From positions 1 through 26,623 of IMG/VR virus record IMGVR_UViG_3300017987_000318: a DNA stretch of 26,623 nucleotides. One strand, 5' to 3'. Within the stretch, counting starts at the first letter, position 1; each line of letters opens with the position of its first letter. Of this stretch, positions 15,201 to 23,100 are shown piece by piece. Source of the stretch: a virus. A model generated the notes under the pieces. That model was not told the DNA's origin and ran no database searches. It worked only from the letters and a program-made list of their open reading frames with translations. The translations under genes and the position numbers were made by a program.

Positions 15201-16349
15201 GCGGGGACACTTACCGAAACTCCGATGCAATCCCCAACCGGTTCGTGGAGAAACGTCGCCTGCATTACCGGACCTTGTGATTTGTCGATTGCGGAAAGCG
15301 CCGGAGACATGCCTGGTGTATGGTTCTACGTACACAACCAGGGTTCCGTCGATATCACTGTGAACGATATCGCAGGACAACAAGAGGTACCTGGATCCGC
15401 GTTCACCTTTACGCCCGGGTCCACTATTGGATTCGTTTACCAGACAACCCCAACAGCACAGTGGGTCATGTCTAGCTATTTCGATCCAGGTGCAAGTAGT
15501 GTACCGCTTTCTGGTTCCAGCCTTACCTCCGACGCTATACCGAAGTGGGACGGTAGTGAGATGGCGGACTCACAGATCACTGATGATGGTGCTGATATTA
15601 CACTCGGTGCGTCCGGTGATATCCAGATTCCAAGTGAGGTTGAACTCCACTTCGGGTACGACGCAACAACGGATGGATACATTAAGCTCCGTGACTTCGG
15701 AGATCCGAACCAGAGGCTAGAGACCTATACACCGTATCTAGGGTCGATCGTCTTCGCTCCATCAACCGGTCCAATACGTTGGGCAAGGTTGACAACTCAG
15801 GATCCTAACTTCGAGATGGGATCAGAGGTTGCGGCGGGCAACTCCGGCTACAGCTTCCTGATGGAGCAGACGAACGAGACTGCGATGGACAGCGCCGGAG
15901 ATCAACGTGAGTTCTTTAAGGTCAACTTCCCGTCTGCCGCTCACACCGCTGGGAACAAGTTTGGTGTGCAGTGGTCCGGTATCTCTCCATCCTCTGCAAA
16001 CGAGGTTTTGCACGTGATGGGTACTGGATGGGATCACACGTTCTTGTGGGGAAACACAACGACTGGTACCTATCTTGATTTTGCTTCTCCATCTGGAGTG
16101 AATACGGTGACTATCCCGGCAGCTACCGGAACGGTCGCTCTCCAAAGCGGGGCTTACTTGGATCTAGAGCACCAAAGCGGTGCTATAGCCAGTCCTGGTG
16201 GAAGCGATATCAGGTTGTATTTCTCCGATGTGTCAGATCGTGGTGCCGGTGGCCCCGGCAACGACTGTGCATTGATTGCGGAGCTAGCAAACGGAACCGA
16301 GGTTGTAATCAGCATCCTACGCACAGATAGTGCCTGTGATGCACCATAA
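12231..16349 (+). CDS. Large repeat-built fibre-like protein with signal peptide, 1372 aa
   Basis: Residues 1-20 are a convincing Sec signal (MKR, hydrophobic core, ASA/Q cleavage after residue 20). The rest is beta-rich. A strand motif of the type NTVTIPAATGTVAL recurs near residues 256, 466, 713, 894 and 1291, and a linker like IPKWDGSEMADSQITDDG recurs near 273, 483, 731, 913 and 1100. Together they mark about five modules; the first (178-268) and last (1216-1304) are closest. Such TVTLPDATGT repeats are common in phage fibres. Six mature cysteines fall in close pairs (40/49, 1011/1016, 1346/1369). A separate beta domain covers 1000-1082. Location between capsid and connector genes suggests a head-associated fibre, or a surface-exported protein, rather than a tail-tip fibre. 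Function is inferred. Confidence 0.8.
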   Translation: MKRTFLFFVVFLAIAGMASAQSSRQGGGLSSKAIMALENCFDAYDNFVCGGGGGPIPADNVTGTGVSPYLVRWSGAHTQDSSALQDTLTNLIIPYDYQVDFGTGANITTLIHRTFGGAADRFEIDAQNNNAGIAMFVGGPWSVIYDYGGANKPYINMNALVLAGTSGPQFNIIGQGTESAMDSADDRRYHLNIEPASGAHTAGIKYGAFWGSITPSAATEIHTQLGSGWDHDWNKGDAAGANNTYLDFAAPSGNNTVTIPAATGTIMLSAGGTTNYMTKFTGATTIGDSMITDDGVNGVRFPNDYKLLFSSWPGGGGIYEVYFDSGTGTVHRRHRLDVIDTLINNGSYQEWTVGAAGLNSGDYNVRYRSNVPAPGIPDTGWFMYDAYARDMNGTTRTLVDFFRLSPTFTANTGTGNVANGFKFSNITPGANATHNAINFGTGWDNEIRYETATFTTDIGFNTPTANRTIAVPDVSGTFGVVTSTATRHVYQGSTTGELVDSEIAEAAVPAAASGGDVLSIAPTLNDPGAGNTINLFNFNPDITALSSGKTNYINMNFGDADDSSEVVYGINFHQTSNDIGEIRHIHADAPYGMRLGADVSFNFVIDDDATADEWWFQLFTPAANGSYMGAGNITTIAMAPGDVQKLFNMQVAQGAHTGGEWTWLYLDSFTAPNANADEWGIYFGRYMDAGLAFEGSVGDAWETTVHVVNPTADRTILFPNASGTVVLESGLTANKIPYWDGTKLVDSNIWDWGTDIEYGTTGGGLVHWFYLDSYPTGIFKILEENNQERFRVHATFGAAGTSSNDIVHLGNPAVMDGNDVKNMYSSSITNAAHTGANNWLNAFRVQLSANSANATESLLSMRNTFDHLLEVNTDATSGQGNQFFIDVPSPSGTNTVTFPDATGTVALVSAGSGTTNVIPRFASPNIVDGSMSDNGAGTITRAGTLQFAVNGGNLLLTANGAGDDIVATSDNGYFQFASARRFNISTHQLNAGTLTETPMQSPTGSWRNVACITGPCDLSIAESAGDMPGVWFYVHNQGSVDITVNDIAGQQEVPGSAFTFTPGSTIGFVYQTTPTAQWVMSSYFDPGASSVPLSGSSLTSDAIPKWDGSEMADSQITDDGADITLGASGDIQIPSEVELHFGYDATTDGYIKLRDFGDPNQRLETYTPYLGSIVFAPSTGPIRWARLTTQDPNFEMGSEVAAGNSGYSFLMEQTNETAMDSAGDQREFFKVNFPSAAHTAGNKFGVQWSGISPSSANEVLHVMGTGWDHTFLWGNTTTGTYLDFASPSGVNTVTIPAATGTVALQSGAYLDLEHQSGAIASPGGSDIRLYFSDVSDRGAGGPGNDCALIAELANGTEVVISILRTDSACDAP

Positions 16350-16361
16350 GAGGGCTTAGAG

Positions 16362-16811
16362 ATGACTTTCTCGTACAAGCTTGCTGAGGGTCTCCCAGGA
16401 GATCGAGACAAGGTACGTTTCCTCTCCGGCGATACCAATAAGGATGACCACGTACTCGAGGACGAAGAAATTGACTTCATCCTGACGCAGGAACCTAATA
16501 TCTGGTTTGCCGCAGCTATGGCTGTCAATCAGATGGTTCTCAAGCTGCAAGCTGGTATTTGGGAGGAACAGAAAGTTGGTGAGACACGTCTACGTGCTCG
16601 CAGGATCTCTGATCTCAAGGTCAAGGAAGATCAGCTTCGAGCACGTGGTGCGATGCATCAGCAACCTTCTATTGGAGGTGTGTACAAAAGCGAGCGGGAT
16701 GCCCTGTTGTCGAATTCCAATATCCTACGTGGAGATTTCTTTCGTGGGATGCACGACTACCCGGGTACTACTCGTCGTAGTAGACCTGCGGTCGACTTCA
16801 CGGTGATTTAA
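16362..16811 (+). CDS. Head-tail connector (adaptor) protein
   Basis: The opening RDKVRFLSGDT (residues 15-25) followed by LEDEEIDFIL (32-41) is characteristic of gp6/gp15-type adaptor proteins that bind under the portal and extend the DNA channel. Helices continue to about residue 95, and the C-terminal 40 residues carry charged and aromatic residues. Length 149 is slightly long for the family. The ATG follows the fibre stop by 12 bases with AGAGGG upstream. It starts the connector block and is followed directly by the head-closure gene (TAA then ATG). Confidence 0.82.
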   Translation: MTFSYKLAEGLPGDRDKVRFLSGDTNKDDHVLEDEEIDFILTQEPNIWFAAAMAVNQMVLKLQAGIWEEQKVGETRLRARRISDLKVKEDQLRARGAMHQQPSIGGVYKSERDALLSNSNILRGDFFRGMHDYPGTTRRSRPAVDFTVI

Positions 16812-17144
16812 ATGTCGATTATAGGCACTCCGCTCAAGAAGTTCTTTATATGGACGGTGACGATTGAGCCGTTCATCTCTGAAGACTATAGCGGGAGTCC
16901 GACATACGGAGATCCGGTGGAGTACAAAGCAAAGATCGAGAGGCAGGAGAGAATAACACGTACTTTGGATCAACACACGATTAGATCACGTAGATTGATC
17001 TATCTGTACACGACATATACGGGGATAACGACGAAGGATAGGTTGACGTTGCCTGCTGGTTTCGAACCACTGCAACCAAAGATTCTGGATGTAAGGATCA
17101 CACACGATCATCAAGGGGTTCATCACATCGTATTGGAGACGTAG
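16812..17144 (+). CDS. Head-closure (stopper) protein
   Basis: The 110-residue beta-barrel protein shows ITTKDRLTLPAGF at residues 72-84 and DHQGVHHIVLE at 99-109, the pattern of SPP1 gp16-like or HK97 gp9-like stoppers, which seal the head after packaging and join it to the tail. The KAKIERQERI segment at 39-48 also fits. It begins immediately after the connector stop and ends immediately before the next ATG, without a strong ribosome-binding site, so translational coupling is likely. The assignment rests on pattern plus position between adaptor and neck genes. Confidence 0.75.
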   Translation: MSIIGTPLKKFFIWTVTIEPFISEDYSGSPTYGDPVEYKAKIERQERITRTLDQHTIRSRRLIYLYTTYTGITTKDRLTLPAGFEPLQPKILDVRITHDHQGVHHIVLET

Positions 17145-17633
17145 ATGCCTGGAATGTTTACAGGACCTCCGGCAAGAGGCATCGGAGGTGCAGGAGGACC
17201 GAGGGGTAAAGGAATTCCCCGCGTAAAGATTGAGGTCATTCCTGCTAGTCTTCGCCAAGTGATGAAACAGATGCAGAGGGTTAGCGATGCGGGTGTTGAA
17301 GCCGCACTAAAAGCAACTGAAGAAGAAGTGAAAATGATCTTGGACGATGCAAAGGCGAATACACCTATCGATAGGGGACACCTCGTCACTTCCGGTAGGA
17401 TGTTCAAACCTCGTATCAATAAGAAGCAGGGTACGGCATCTTTCCAGGTCGTGTTCGGAGGTATCACTGTATCGGCTGAAGGAGGAAGCAGGTTTGTTGA
17501 CTACGCGGTGATTGTTCACGAGACGCATCCTACTAAGAGCCAGTTCCTGGAGAATGCCGCCGCAAAGAGGGTTCCGGGTATGGCGGATAGGATAGCAAAG
17601 AAGGTCAAAGCTGCGGTTTATGGAGCAATCTAA
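17145..17633 (+). CDS. Neck/tail-completion protein (HK97 gp10-like)
   Basis: ANTPIDRGHLVTSG at residues 71-84, a VVFGG strand near 102-106, VDYAVIVHE at 118-126 and KSQFLENAA at 131-139 match the HK97 gp10 family, which acts at the head-tail interface. The first 27 residues are glycine/proline/arginine-rich and probably disordered, an extension to the usual domain. GGAG at 17134-17137 precedes the ATG. The stop overlaps the next start in TAATG. All the sequence marks of the family are present. Confidence 0.85.
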   Translation: MPGMFTGPPARGIGGAGGPRGKGIPRVKIEVIPASLRQVMKQMQRVSDAGVEAALKATEEEVKMILDDAKANTPIDRGHLVTSGRMFKPRINKKQGTASFQVVFGGITVSAEGGSRFVDYAVIVHETHPTKSQFLENAAAKRVPGMADRIAKKVKAAVYGAI

Positions 17634-18043
17634 TGGCTACGGTTACTGATGATCTGCACACGTATCTGTCGGCACAGTTTCCTGCCGAAACGATTCGTAC
17701 TGGGTTCCTACCTACAGATCCAGATCAGGTGATCGGAATCATAGAGAGACCTGGTGGCGAGCCGCCTGCTGAAACGTTCGTTGGTAGGGGCAGAGGTCCA
17801 ACGCTTCATATGGAGCTTCCGAACATTCAGATAATAGTGAGGACTCCTAAGGATCAGTACAAAGCATCCAGAGATCTTGCTGACCTAGTTTTTCATGCCG
17901 TACACAACCTGGTCGGTATTACGATTTCCGGAACACGTTACGCAGTAATAGAAGCTACTCAGTCGCCCTACAACATCGGGATCGATGAACAAGGGCGTTG
18001 GTTGATCGGATTCGGACTTAGATGCTGGAAGAGGCCAAACTAA
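17633..18043 (+). CDS. Tail terminator / minor capsid-type protein
   Basis: The 136-residue protein has the alpha-beta pattern of tail terminators: an N-terminal helix (TDDLHTYLSAQFP), the strand LPNIQIIVRTPKDQY near residues 62-76, a helix ASRDLADLVFHAVHNL, and YAVIEATQSPYNIGIDEQGRW then FGLRCW. This is the fold of minor capsid proteins near PF12691 and of lambda gpU, which cap the tail tube and attach it to the head. It lies between the gp10-like gene and the tail tube, as expected. TAATG overlap at both ends indicates coupling. GGAG at about 17623 precedes its ATG. Confidence 0.75.
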   Translation: MATVTDDLHTYLSAQFPAETIRTGFLPTDPDQVIGIIERPGGEPPAETFVGRGRGPTLHMELPNIQIIVRTPKDQYKASRDLADLVFHAVHNLVGITISGTRYAVIEATQSPYNIGIDEQGRWLIGFGLRCWKRPN

Positions 18044-18324
18044 TGAACATACCAACAATGCAGATAATCCGAAAGCTCCTTATAAAGGCTATCGGCATAA
18101 TCGATGCCGAAATCCAGAAGGAGAAAGGCGGACCCGGTACTTGTCCCCACACGGACATTACCGAGTTGCTCACAATGCGAATGGGAAAGAAAACCTTAAT
18201 CTGCAATACGTGCGGTGAGCAATTTACAGAAGAGGTGGAGTATGAAAACCCACAAACTATGGGAAGGCGACGACCAGGAAATGGAGATCCTGGAAGAACC
18301 CAAACCGGAGCCCAAGGTAGCTAA
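18043..18324 (+). CDS. Small zinc-ribbon protein, 93 aa
   Basis: The start at 18043 is chosen over ATG 18022 because GGAAGAGG (18027-18034) precedes it and it overlaps the previous stop in TAATG. The protein has a helical N-terminus, then C34-x-H36 and C54-x2-C57 (CNTCGEQF), forming a zinc ribbon. The last 20 residues (NPQTMGRRRPGNGDPGRTQT onwards) are low complexity and are encoded in an 83-base overlap with the next gene in another frame. The function is unknown. A fifth small metal-binding protein in this window is notable. Confidence 0.65.
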   Translation: MNIPTMQIIRKLLIKAIGIIDAEIQKEKGGPGTCPHTDITELLTMRMGKKTLICNTCGEQFTEEVEYENPQTMGRRRPGNGDPGRTQTGAQGS

Positions 18325-18457
18325 GTTTGAGGTCGTGAAGCCGTTCACCAACGGGAAGCAGAAGGTCCTCCCCGGAGATGACGTACCAAGCGATCTCAGT
18401 GAAGTTGCCAAGGCGTCTCTACTAAGAAAAGGAGTGCTCAGAGCACTCGAGGAGTAA
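18242..18457 (+). CDS. Hypothetical small protein, 71 aa
   Basis: ATG 18242 is preferred over GTG 18215 because GAAGAGGTGGAG (18228-18239) lies directly before it. The product has an acidic N-terminus (DDQEMEILEEPKPEPK) and a C-terminal domain with KPFTNGKQKVLPGDDVPSDL followed by LLRKGVLRALEE. This is the pattern of short phage proteins that I recall beside tail or head-completion genes, but no name is secure. It overlaps the zinc-ribbon gene by 83 bases and ends six bases before the tail tube start. Confidence 0.65.
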   Translation: MKTHKLWEGDDQEMEILEEPKPEPKVAKFEVVKPFTNGKQKVLPGDDVPSDLSEVAKASLLRKGVLRALEE

Positions 18458-18463
18458 GGCACA

Positions 18464-19237
18464 ATGAGTCAGATTCTCAACCCTGTGTTCCTTCACGGAA
18501 AAGAGACTGAGGTTGTGCTCTGTGAGCACGACATCACCTGCTTCGTGAACAACATCGATCTTACGCAGGATATCGACCTCCCCGAGGTTACGACATACTG
18601 CAACGACACTCGAGCCTACATCAATGGTCTTCGGAATGCTACCGGATCTATTTCCGGTTTCATCGATGATGACTACGATGAAGGCATCGATGCGATTCTG
18701 CAGGCGACCTTCAATACGCCGACTGCATCCATCTGGACCGACTTTCCAAATGGTGCGGCTATTGGGAACATCGCATATCTTTTCCGTGCGCTGATCAATA
18801 GCTACAACACCACTCAGCCGGTGGATGGTGTACAGGCGTGGACTGCGGATCTTCAACTTTCCGGCGACCTATCTCGTGGTGTTTCGCTTCACGCGATTGC
18901 CGCTGAGTCTGCAACCGGATCTGGAGCCAGCGTCGACATGACCAATTTCTACGGTGGGGCTGCTACAACCACTCAAGGTCTCGTCGCTCACCTCCACGTC
19001 ATCCTAGCATCTGGAACCACTCCTACGCTCGACGTGGTAATCGAGGATAGCCCAGATGACATGGTGTGGACTCCTGTTACCGGAATGACCTTCGCTCAGG
19101 CCACCGCGCCTACTTGCGAACGTCTCGAAACGGCGAATGGATCCGATACCATCGATCAGTATCTGCATGCTGATTGGACTATCGCTGGAACCACTCCATC
19201 CTTCACCTTCACTGTAGCAGTTGCGGTGAAGCCGTAA
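18464..19237 (+). CDS. Major tail tube protein
   Basis: The N-terminal half shows EHDITCFVNNIDL at residues 21-33, LPEVTTYCNDTRAYINGL at 39-56 and NATGSISGFIDDD, typical of siphovirus tail tube subunits that stack as hexameric rings around the tape measure. The C-terminal part from about residue 150 (VAHLHVILASGTTPTLDVVI) looks like an added beta domain on the tube surface. GGAGTAAGG precedes the ATG. The gene stands between the tail terminator block and the chaperone pair, the standard position. Confidence 0.85.
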   Translation: MSQILNPVFLHGKETEVVLCEHDITCFVNNIDLTQDIDLPEVTTYCNDTRAYINGLRNATGSISGFIDDDYDEGIDAILQATFNTPTASIWTDFPNGAAIGNIAYLFRALINSYNTTQPVDGVQAWTADLQLSGDLSRGVSLHAIAAESATGSGASVDMTNFYGGAATTTQGLVAHLHVILASGTTPTLDVVIEDSPDDMVWTPVTGMTFAQATAPTCERLETANGSDTIDQYLHADWTIAGTTPSFTFTVAVAVKP

Positions 19238-19419
19238 GTTGGAGTAGAATCTAAAACCGGAGGCCCGCGGTGCTACTCGGTGCCGCGGGCACCGGCCTCA
19301 CGGTTGGTTGTCATGACCGGCCTACCATCTACACCTGCCTCGTCCCCATCCCAACGGGGACAAGGTCCTCAGGGATTCAACCGAGTCAACAATTTCACAG
19401 CCAAGAAAGGAGAACACCA
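19238..19419 (+). promoter_or_regulatory. Structured 182-base leader before tail chaperone genes
   Basis: No gene is supported here. GCCCGCGG (19263-19270) pairs perfectly with CCGCGGGC (19283-19290). GGTGCC (19279-19284) pairs with GGCACC (19288-19293) around GCG. The two stems share bases, so they exclude each other. A third stem GTCCCC/GGGGAC spans 19342-19361. No T-run follows. The layout suggests transcript attenuation or stability control between abundant tail tube and low-abundance chaperones and tape measure. The AAGGAG at about 19407-19413 serves ATG 19420. Confidence 0.5.
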
Positions 19420-19830
19420 ATGGCACAGTATGTTGACATCCCTCTCGACAAGTCAAGACGACTTCGTTACACGATCAACGCAATTCGCGAACTCGAGCGT
19501 CATTTTGGAAAGACGTTCGGTCAGATCTTCGATGCCAACAACCTTGGCTACGAGGAGATCATCATGCTTCTCACGATTGGGCTGAAATACGGCGAATCTG
19601 AGAAGAGACCGCTGAATGACACCAGGGTTGGGGAACTTGTTCAAAAGAAGTGGTTGGACAACGGAAAAGACCTTGGAGAATTGACGGACTACGTCATCGA
19701 GGCAATGCAGGCTGCTGGAATCATCGCGAAGAAGCCGGACAAGGAGGAAGAGCCTGATGACGACAGAGATGATACACCAAGTGGGGAGGTCAAGTCACTT
19801 GGTGGTAGGAAAGACCTCCCAAACGTCTAA
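19420..19830 (+). CDS. Tail assembly chaperone G
   Basis: The 136-residue protein begins MAQYVDIPLDKSRRLRYTIN, with AIRELERHFGKTF near residues 21-33 and LLTIGLKYG at 50-58, the pattern of GTA gp10-like and PF11836-type chaperones that hold the tape measure during tail assembly. The C-terminus is acidic and disordered. The start at 19420 follows AAGGAG; the longer open frame upstream to 19270 runs through structured leader and is not used. A canonical slippery heptamer lies three codons before the stop, giving the longer G-T product. Confidence 0.85.
   Translation: MAQYVDIPLDKSRRLRYTINAIRELERHFGKTFGQIFDANNLGYEEIIMLLTIGLKYGESEKRPLNDTRVGELVQKKWLDNGKDLGELTDYVIEAMQAAGIIAKKPDKEEEPDDDRDDTPSGEVKSLGGRKDLPNV
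19818..19824 (+). other. Programmed -1 frameshift site CCCAAAC
   Basis: C CCA AAC fits X XXY YYZ in the zero frame of the G gene (codons CCA 19819-19821 and AAC 19822-19824). The -1 frame is open from 19809, just past a TAG at 19806-19808, to TGA 20127-20129. Slippage would produce a 236-residue G-T protein. No clear downstream pseudoknot was found by eye, and many phage sites lack one. Confidence 0.85.
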
Positions 19831-20129
19831 AGCCTAGGATCGAAACGTGGAGTGATTGGGTGGAGTACGCTGAACCGATGGCACTGGGGGTGATGGGAAT
19901 GAGTATCCACGACTTTGAAGCCCTAACCCCTGGTGAATTTCTGACGGCAGTTAGAGGTTTTAACTGGAAGCTCGAGCGCGATCAGAAAGTACGTGCCAGC
20001 GCACTCGTATCGATCATCAATTCTTGCGGACACCTCAAGAAGGGTAAGCGAGCAAAGATGGTCGACTTCTACAAAGAATCCCACATAGATCCTAGGAATC
20101 CGTTCTATAGGAACTATCTAGGTATCTGA
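19824..20129 (+). CDS. Tail assembly chaperone G-T (T part, made by -1 frameshift)
   Basis: The T part is read after slippage at 19818-19824, giving 135 residues of G then 101 residues starting RLKPRIETWSDWVEYAEPMA. It has no good ribosome-binding site at GTG 19860, and the coding pattern (IETWSDW) extends upstream of that codon, which supports the fused product over an independent gene. The helical segment LTPGEFLTAVRGF and NWKLERDQKVRASALVSI resembles T domains of GTA-like chaperones that contact the tail tube protein. It ends two bases before the tape measure ATG. Confidence 0.82.
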   Translation, partial: RLKPRIETWSDWVEYAEPMALGVMGMSIHDFEALTPGEFLTAVRGFNWKLERDQKVRASALVSIINSCGHLKKGKRAKMVDFYKESHIDPRNPFYRNYLGI

Positions 20130-20131
20130 AA

Positions 20132-23100
20132 ATGGCAAGAGATATCGGCCCTCTAATGATGTCCATGGGAGTGGACTCCCGTGGGTTCAGATCCGGTTTG
20201 TCCGAATCGATGAAGACGGTGCAGTCATTCTCTGCAACCCTTAACGTCGTCGGATACAGAATGGGGGCAGCATTTGCGGCTAGCTTCGGTGCTATCTCCG
20301 GCTTCGCTTTGAAAGTTGGTACTGATTTCGAATCAGCGATGGCTGGAGTTCGTAAGACTGTTGACCCCGCCACAACGGACTTCGCCAAGTTGGAGTCGTC
20401 CTTGATGGATGCCTCCAAGGCGACCGGTATCGCTGCAGCTGAACTCGCTGACTTGACGAGAATCGGTGGACAACTTGGTGTAGAGGGTACGAAACAGCTT
20501 GCCAAATTCACAGATACGATTGCTAAGTTGAGCATTGCTGCCGCGGAACTTACTCCTGAAGCCGCTGCCAGAGGTCTGGCTCGACTCGTTGCGCTCACCG
20601 GAGAGAGTATAGATGACGTCGACAAGCTTGCGTCTACTCTCGCCTTCCTAGGCGATAAGCTGCCGACTACAGAAGAACGAATCCTCAACTTCTCCGTGCT
20701 ACTCGGTGGTATGGCTAAAGCTGCCAATCTCTCCGGTGAGCAACTCCTTGGTTTGGCTGGTGGGTTCTCCGCTGTCGTCCCTGGTACTGAACGTGCTTCG
20801 ACTGCGGTACAGCGGCTAGTTCAACAAATGATCGAGGCTACCGCTACCGGTGGGCCAAAGCTTCAGGAGTTTGCAAACGTTACTAAGATGTCCATGGATG
20901 AGTTCCAACAACTCTTCCAAAAGGATGCCGGTGAGGCGATTGCTCAGTTTATCGAAGGCCTGGGACGTCTGAAAGATGAAGGGTCCGATAAACTCCTCGT
21001 CTCCCTCGAGAAGTTGGATCTGCAGAACCTGCGTACTGTCCAAACTATGTTGGCTGGTGCTGGTGCTGCCGATCTATTCCGCAAAGCGATGGATGCTGCT
21101 ACGAAGGATCGTGAACGTCACCTCAAGTTGGAGCGTGAGTTCGCGGTTCAGTTGTCGACTGTATCTGCCCAATTCGGACGTTTGAAGAGAGCCGTAGAAG
21201 AGATCGGGATCAATTTGTTCAATGCCTTCAAGGACCAAATCCTTGGCTTGATTGATGTCGGGATCAAATTTGCTGGTGCTCTAGCTACCATGGCAAAGTG
21301 GATCCAATCTCTACCTGATCCGTTCAAAGTAGCAATTCTAGGTGCGATAGGATTGGCCGGTGCCTTGGTCGCTCTTACTATCGCCGCTGGGACCATGGGT
21401 GGCGCTCTTGTTGGTACAATCAGTTTGATTAACCAGTCCAAGACTGTCTTTGCTTTGTTGGCCGGTGAACTCGTGAAGCTGAAGGGTGTCTTCATGGCAA
21501 CAAGCGTTGCTGGTGGACAAATGATGTTGCCTTTCGATAAAGGTACAACAGCCGCCAATAAGTTCAGCGGTGCCCTAAGCAAGCTCGTACCAATGGTGAC
21601 AAAGCTGGGACCAGCTTTTAGTTCGATTGGATCAGCTGTCGGTCCTGTGGCTGCTTCGGTTGGTACAGCAGCGGCTGCAATTGCCGCCGGGATCCTGAGT
21701 GGTGTTGCCGCTGCAGATTTTCTGTCTGCTCGTGCGGAAGCGTTGCAAGGCAAATCCGATGATCTAGCTAAGAATGCGATAAACAATGCAGGTATCTTCC
21801 AGAAAGCATGGTATGGGTCCATAGAAGTATTCAAGCTTCTTGGCGGTGCTGCAAAGGATACTGGCGGGATCATTATAGAGACAATCAAGGGATGGATCGA
21901 TGTAGCAAAAGGTTGGGGAACCACTATCGCTTCCACATTCACGGCAGTAATCACTTGGATCACATCATTCGGTGGGAGTGTCGGTGGTGTCTTGGGTCCC
22001 GTCATTGAGTTCGGTAAACAAATACTATATTGGGGTAGTGGTATAGGAGTACTCGTAGAAGGATTCAAACTTATAGGACCGGCACTGGATGGACTCGCAA
22101 TCCTATTCGATGGACTTAGTGACAAGATGACTAAGTTCTTCGAAGGTTGGATTATGTCCATGGAGAAAATCGATCCAGATGCAGACCCCGTCACCGCTGC
22201 AATGCGTTACCAGGCTGAGCAACTTGGTATCACTATAGAAGCCGGTGAGAAAGGGATCGATGTCGCCAATAGACTCGCCGAGGCCGCACGCAAGGAAGCT
22301 GAAGAGTTCGCTGCATCCGCCGAGGGAATACGTCAAGCTGCCGAAGCCAAGATCAATCTTAGGATGGAGAACGAGTCTATCATCGAGAGTCTACGTGCGT
22401 CTGCAGAGGAAGCCAAACGTTTGAAAGACGCTGCATCCTTCCTAGGGATTAAGGAAGAGGAACTATCCAAGATCATTAGTGAGCAGGGAGAGTCCTTCTT
22501 GGATGCCGTTGATGCAATGCGCGAGAAGATCAAGGCGGATGAGGAAGCGAAGAAAGCAGCTGAAGCCCTACGTAGTGAGATCGAAGCTCTTACCATCGAC
22601 ACCGCAGTAACTGAGTTCGAAAATTATCAGCGGGCACTGATCGAAGCCTTCGCTGCCGGTAAAGAGTTCACGGATCAAGGTCTAGATGCAATGTCGAAGA
22701 AGCTCTTCGAGCTTGCACAGCGGGCAGGTATGGAAGTCGATCCGGCTCTCGAGAATCTTCGTAAGAAGTTCAACGAGAATCTTGTAGCCTCTATCGATTG
22801 GGCTAAGGGAATCGATCAAGCAATCAAAAGTGCGTCCAAGAGCCTCAAAGATTTCAGCGATATCTCTGATGAAGCTCTACAACCGCCCGCTGGATTCAAA
22901 TTCACTGGTGCGCCGGAGATGCCTTCGTTCGGTGAGACGCCTAAAGATATGCCTGGTACACTCGGTGCGGCTATCGTCGCCGAGACCGAGAAACAGATGA
23001 AGGAAGCTGAGAAGCAAGCTAAGAAGTTCCGCTCTGCCGTTAGAGATCTAGCTGCCGCCTTCCAGGTCCTTGGTATCGATGCTGACTCCGCCTTTGGAAA

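Noticed and set aside
19221-19250. Promoter TTGCGG-18-TAGAAT before the tail chaperones
   Set aside because: The -10 is good (five of six) but the -35 has only three matches and lies in the tail tube coding sequence. Not strong enough to list.
19260-19395. Possible tRNA
   Set aside because: Stems are present and GGGATTCAACC is faintly T-arm-like, but no cloverleaf with matching acceptor stem, D-arm and anticodon arm could be drawn.
19270-19419. Upstream in-frame extension of the tail chaperone G gene
   Set aside because: The 50 extra residues run through the hairpins, do not resemble the family, and the normal N-terminus MAQYVDIPLD has AAGGAG upstream of 19420.
21148-22194. Minus-strand open frame (348 codons) inside the tape measure gene
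   Set aside because: It is a shadow of the Ala/Gly-rich coding strand. The translated product is low-complexity and serine/proline/alanine-rich with no motif.
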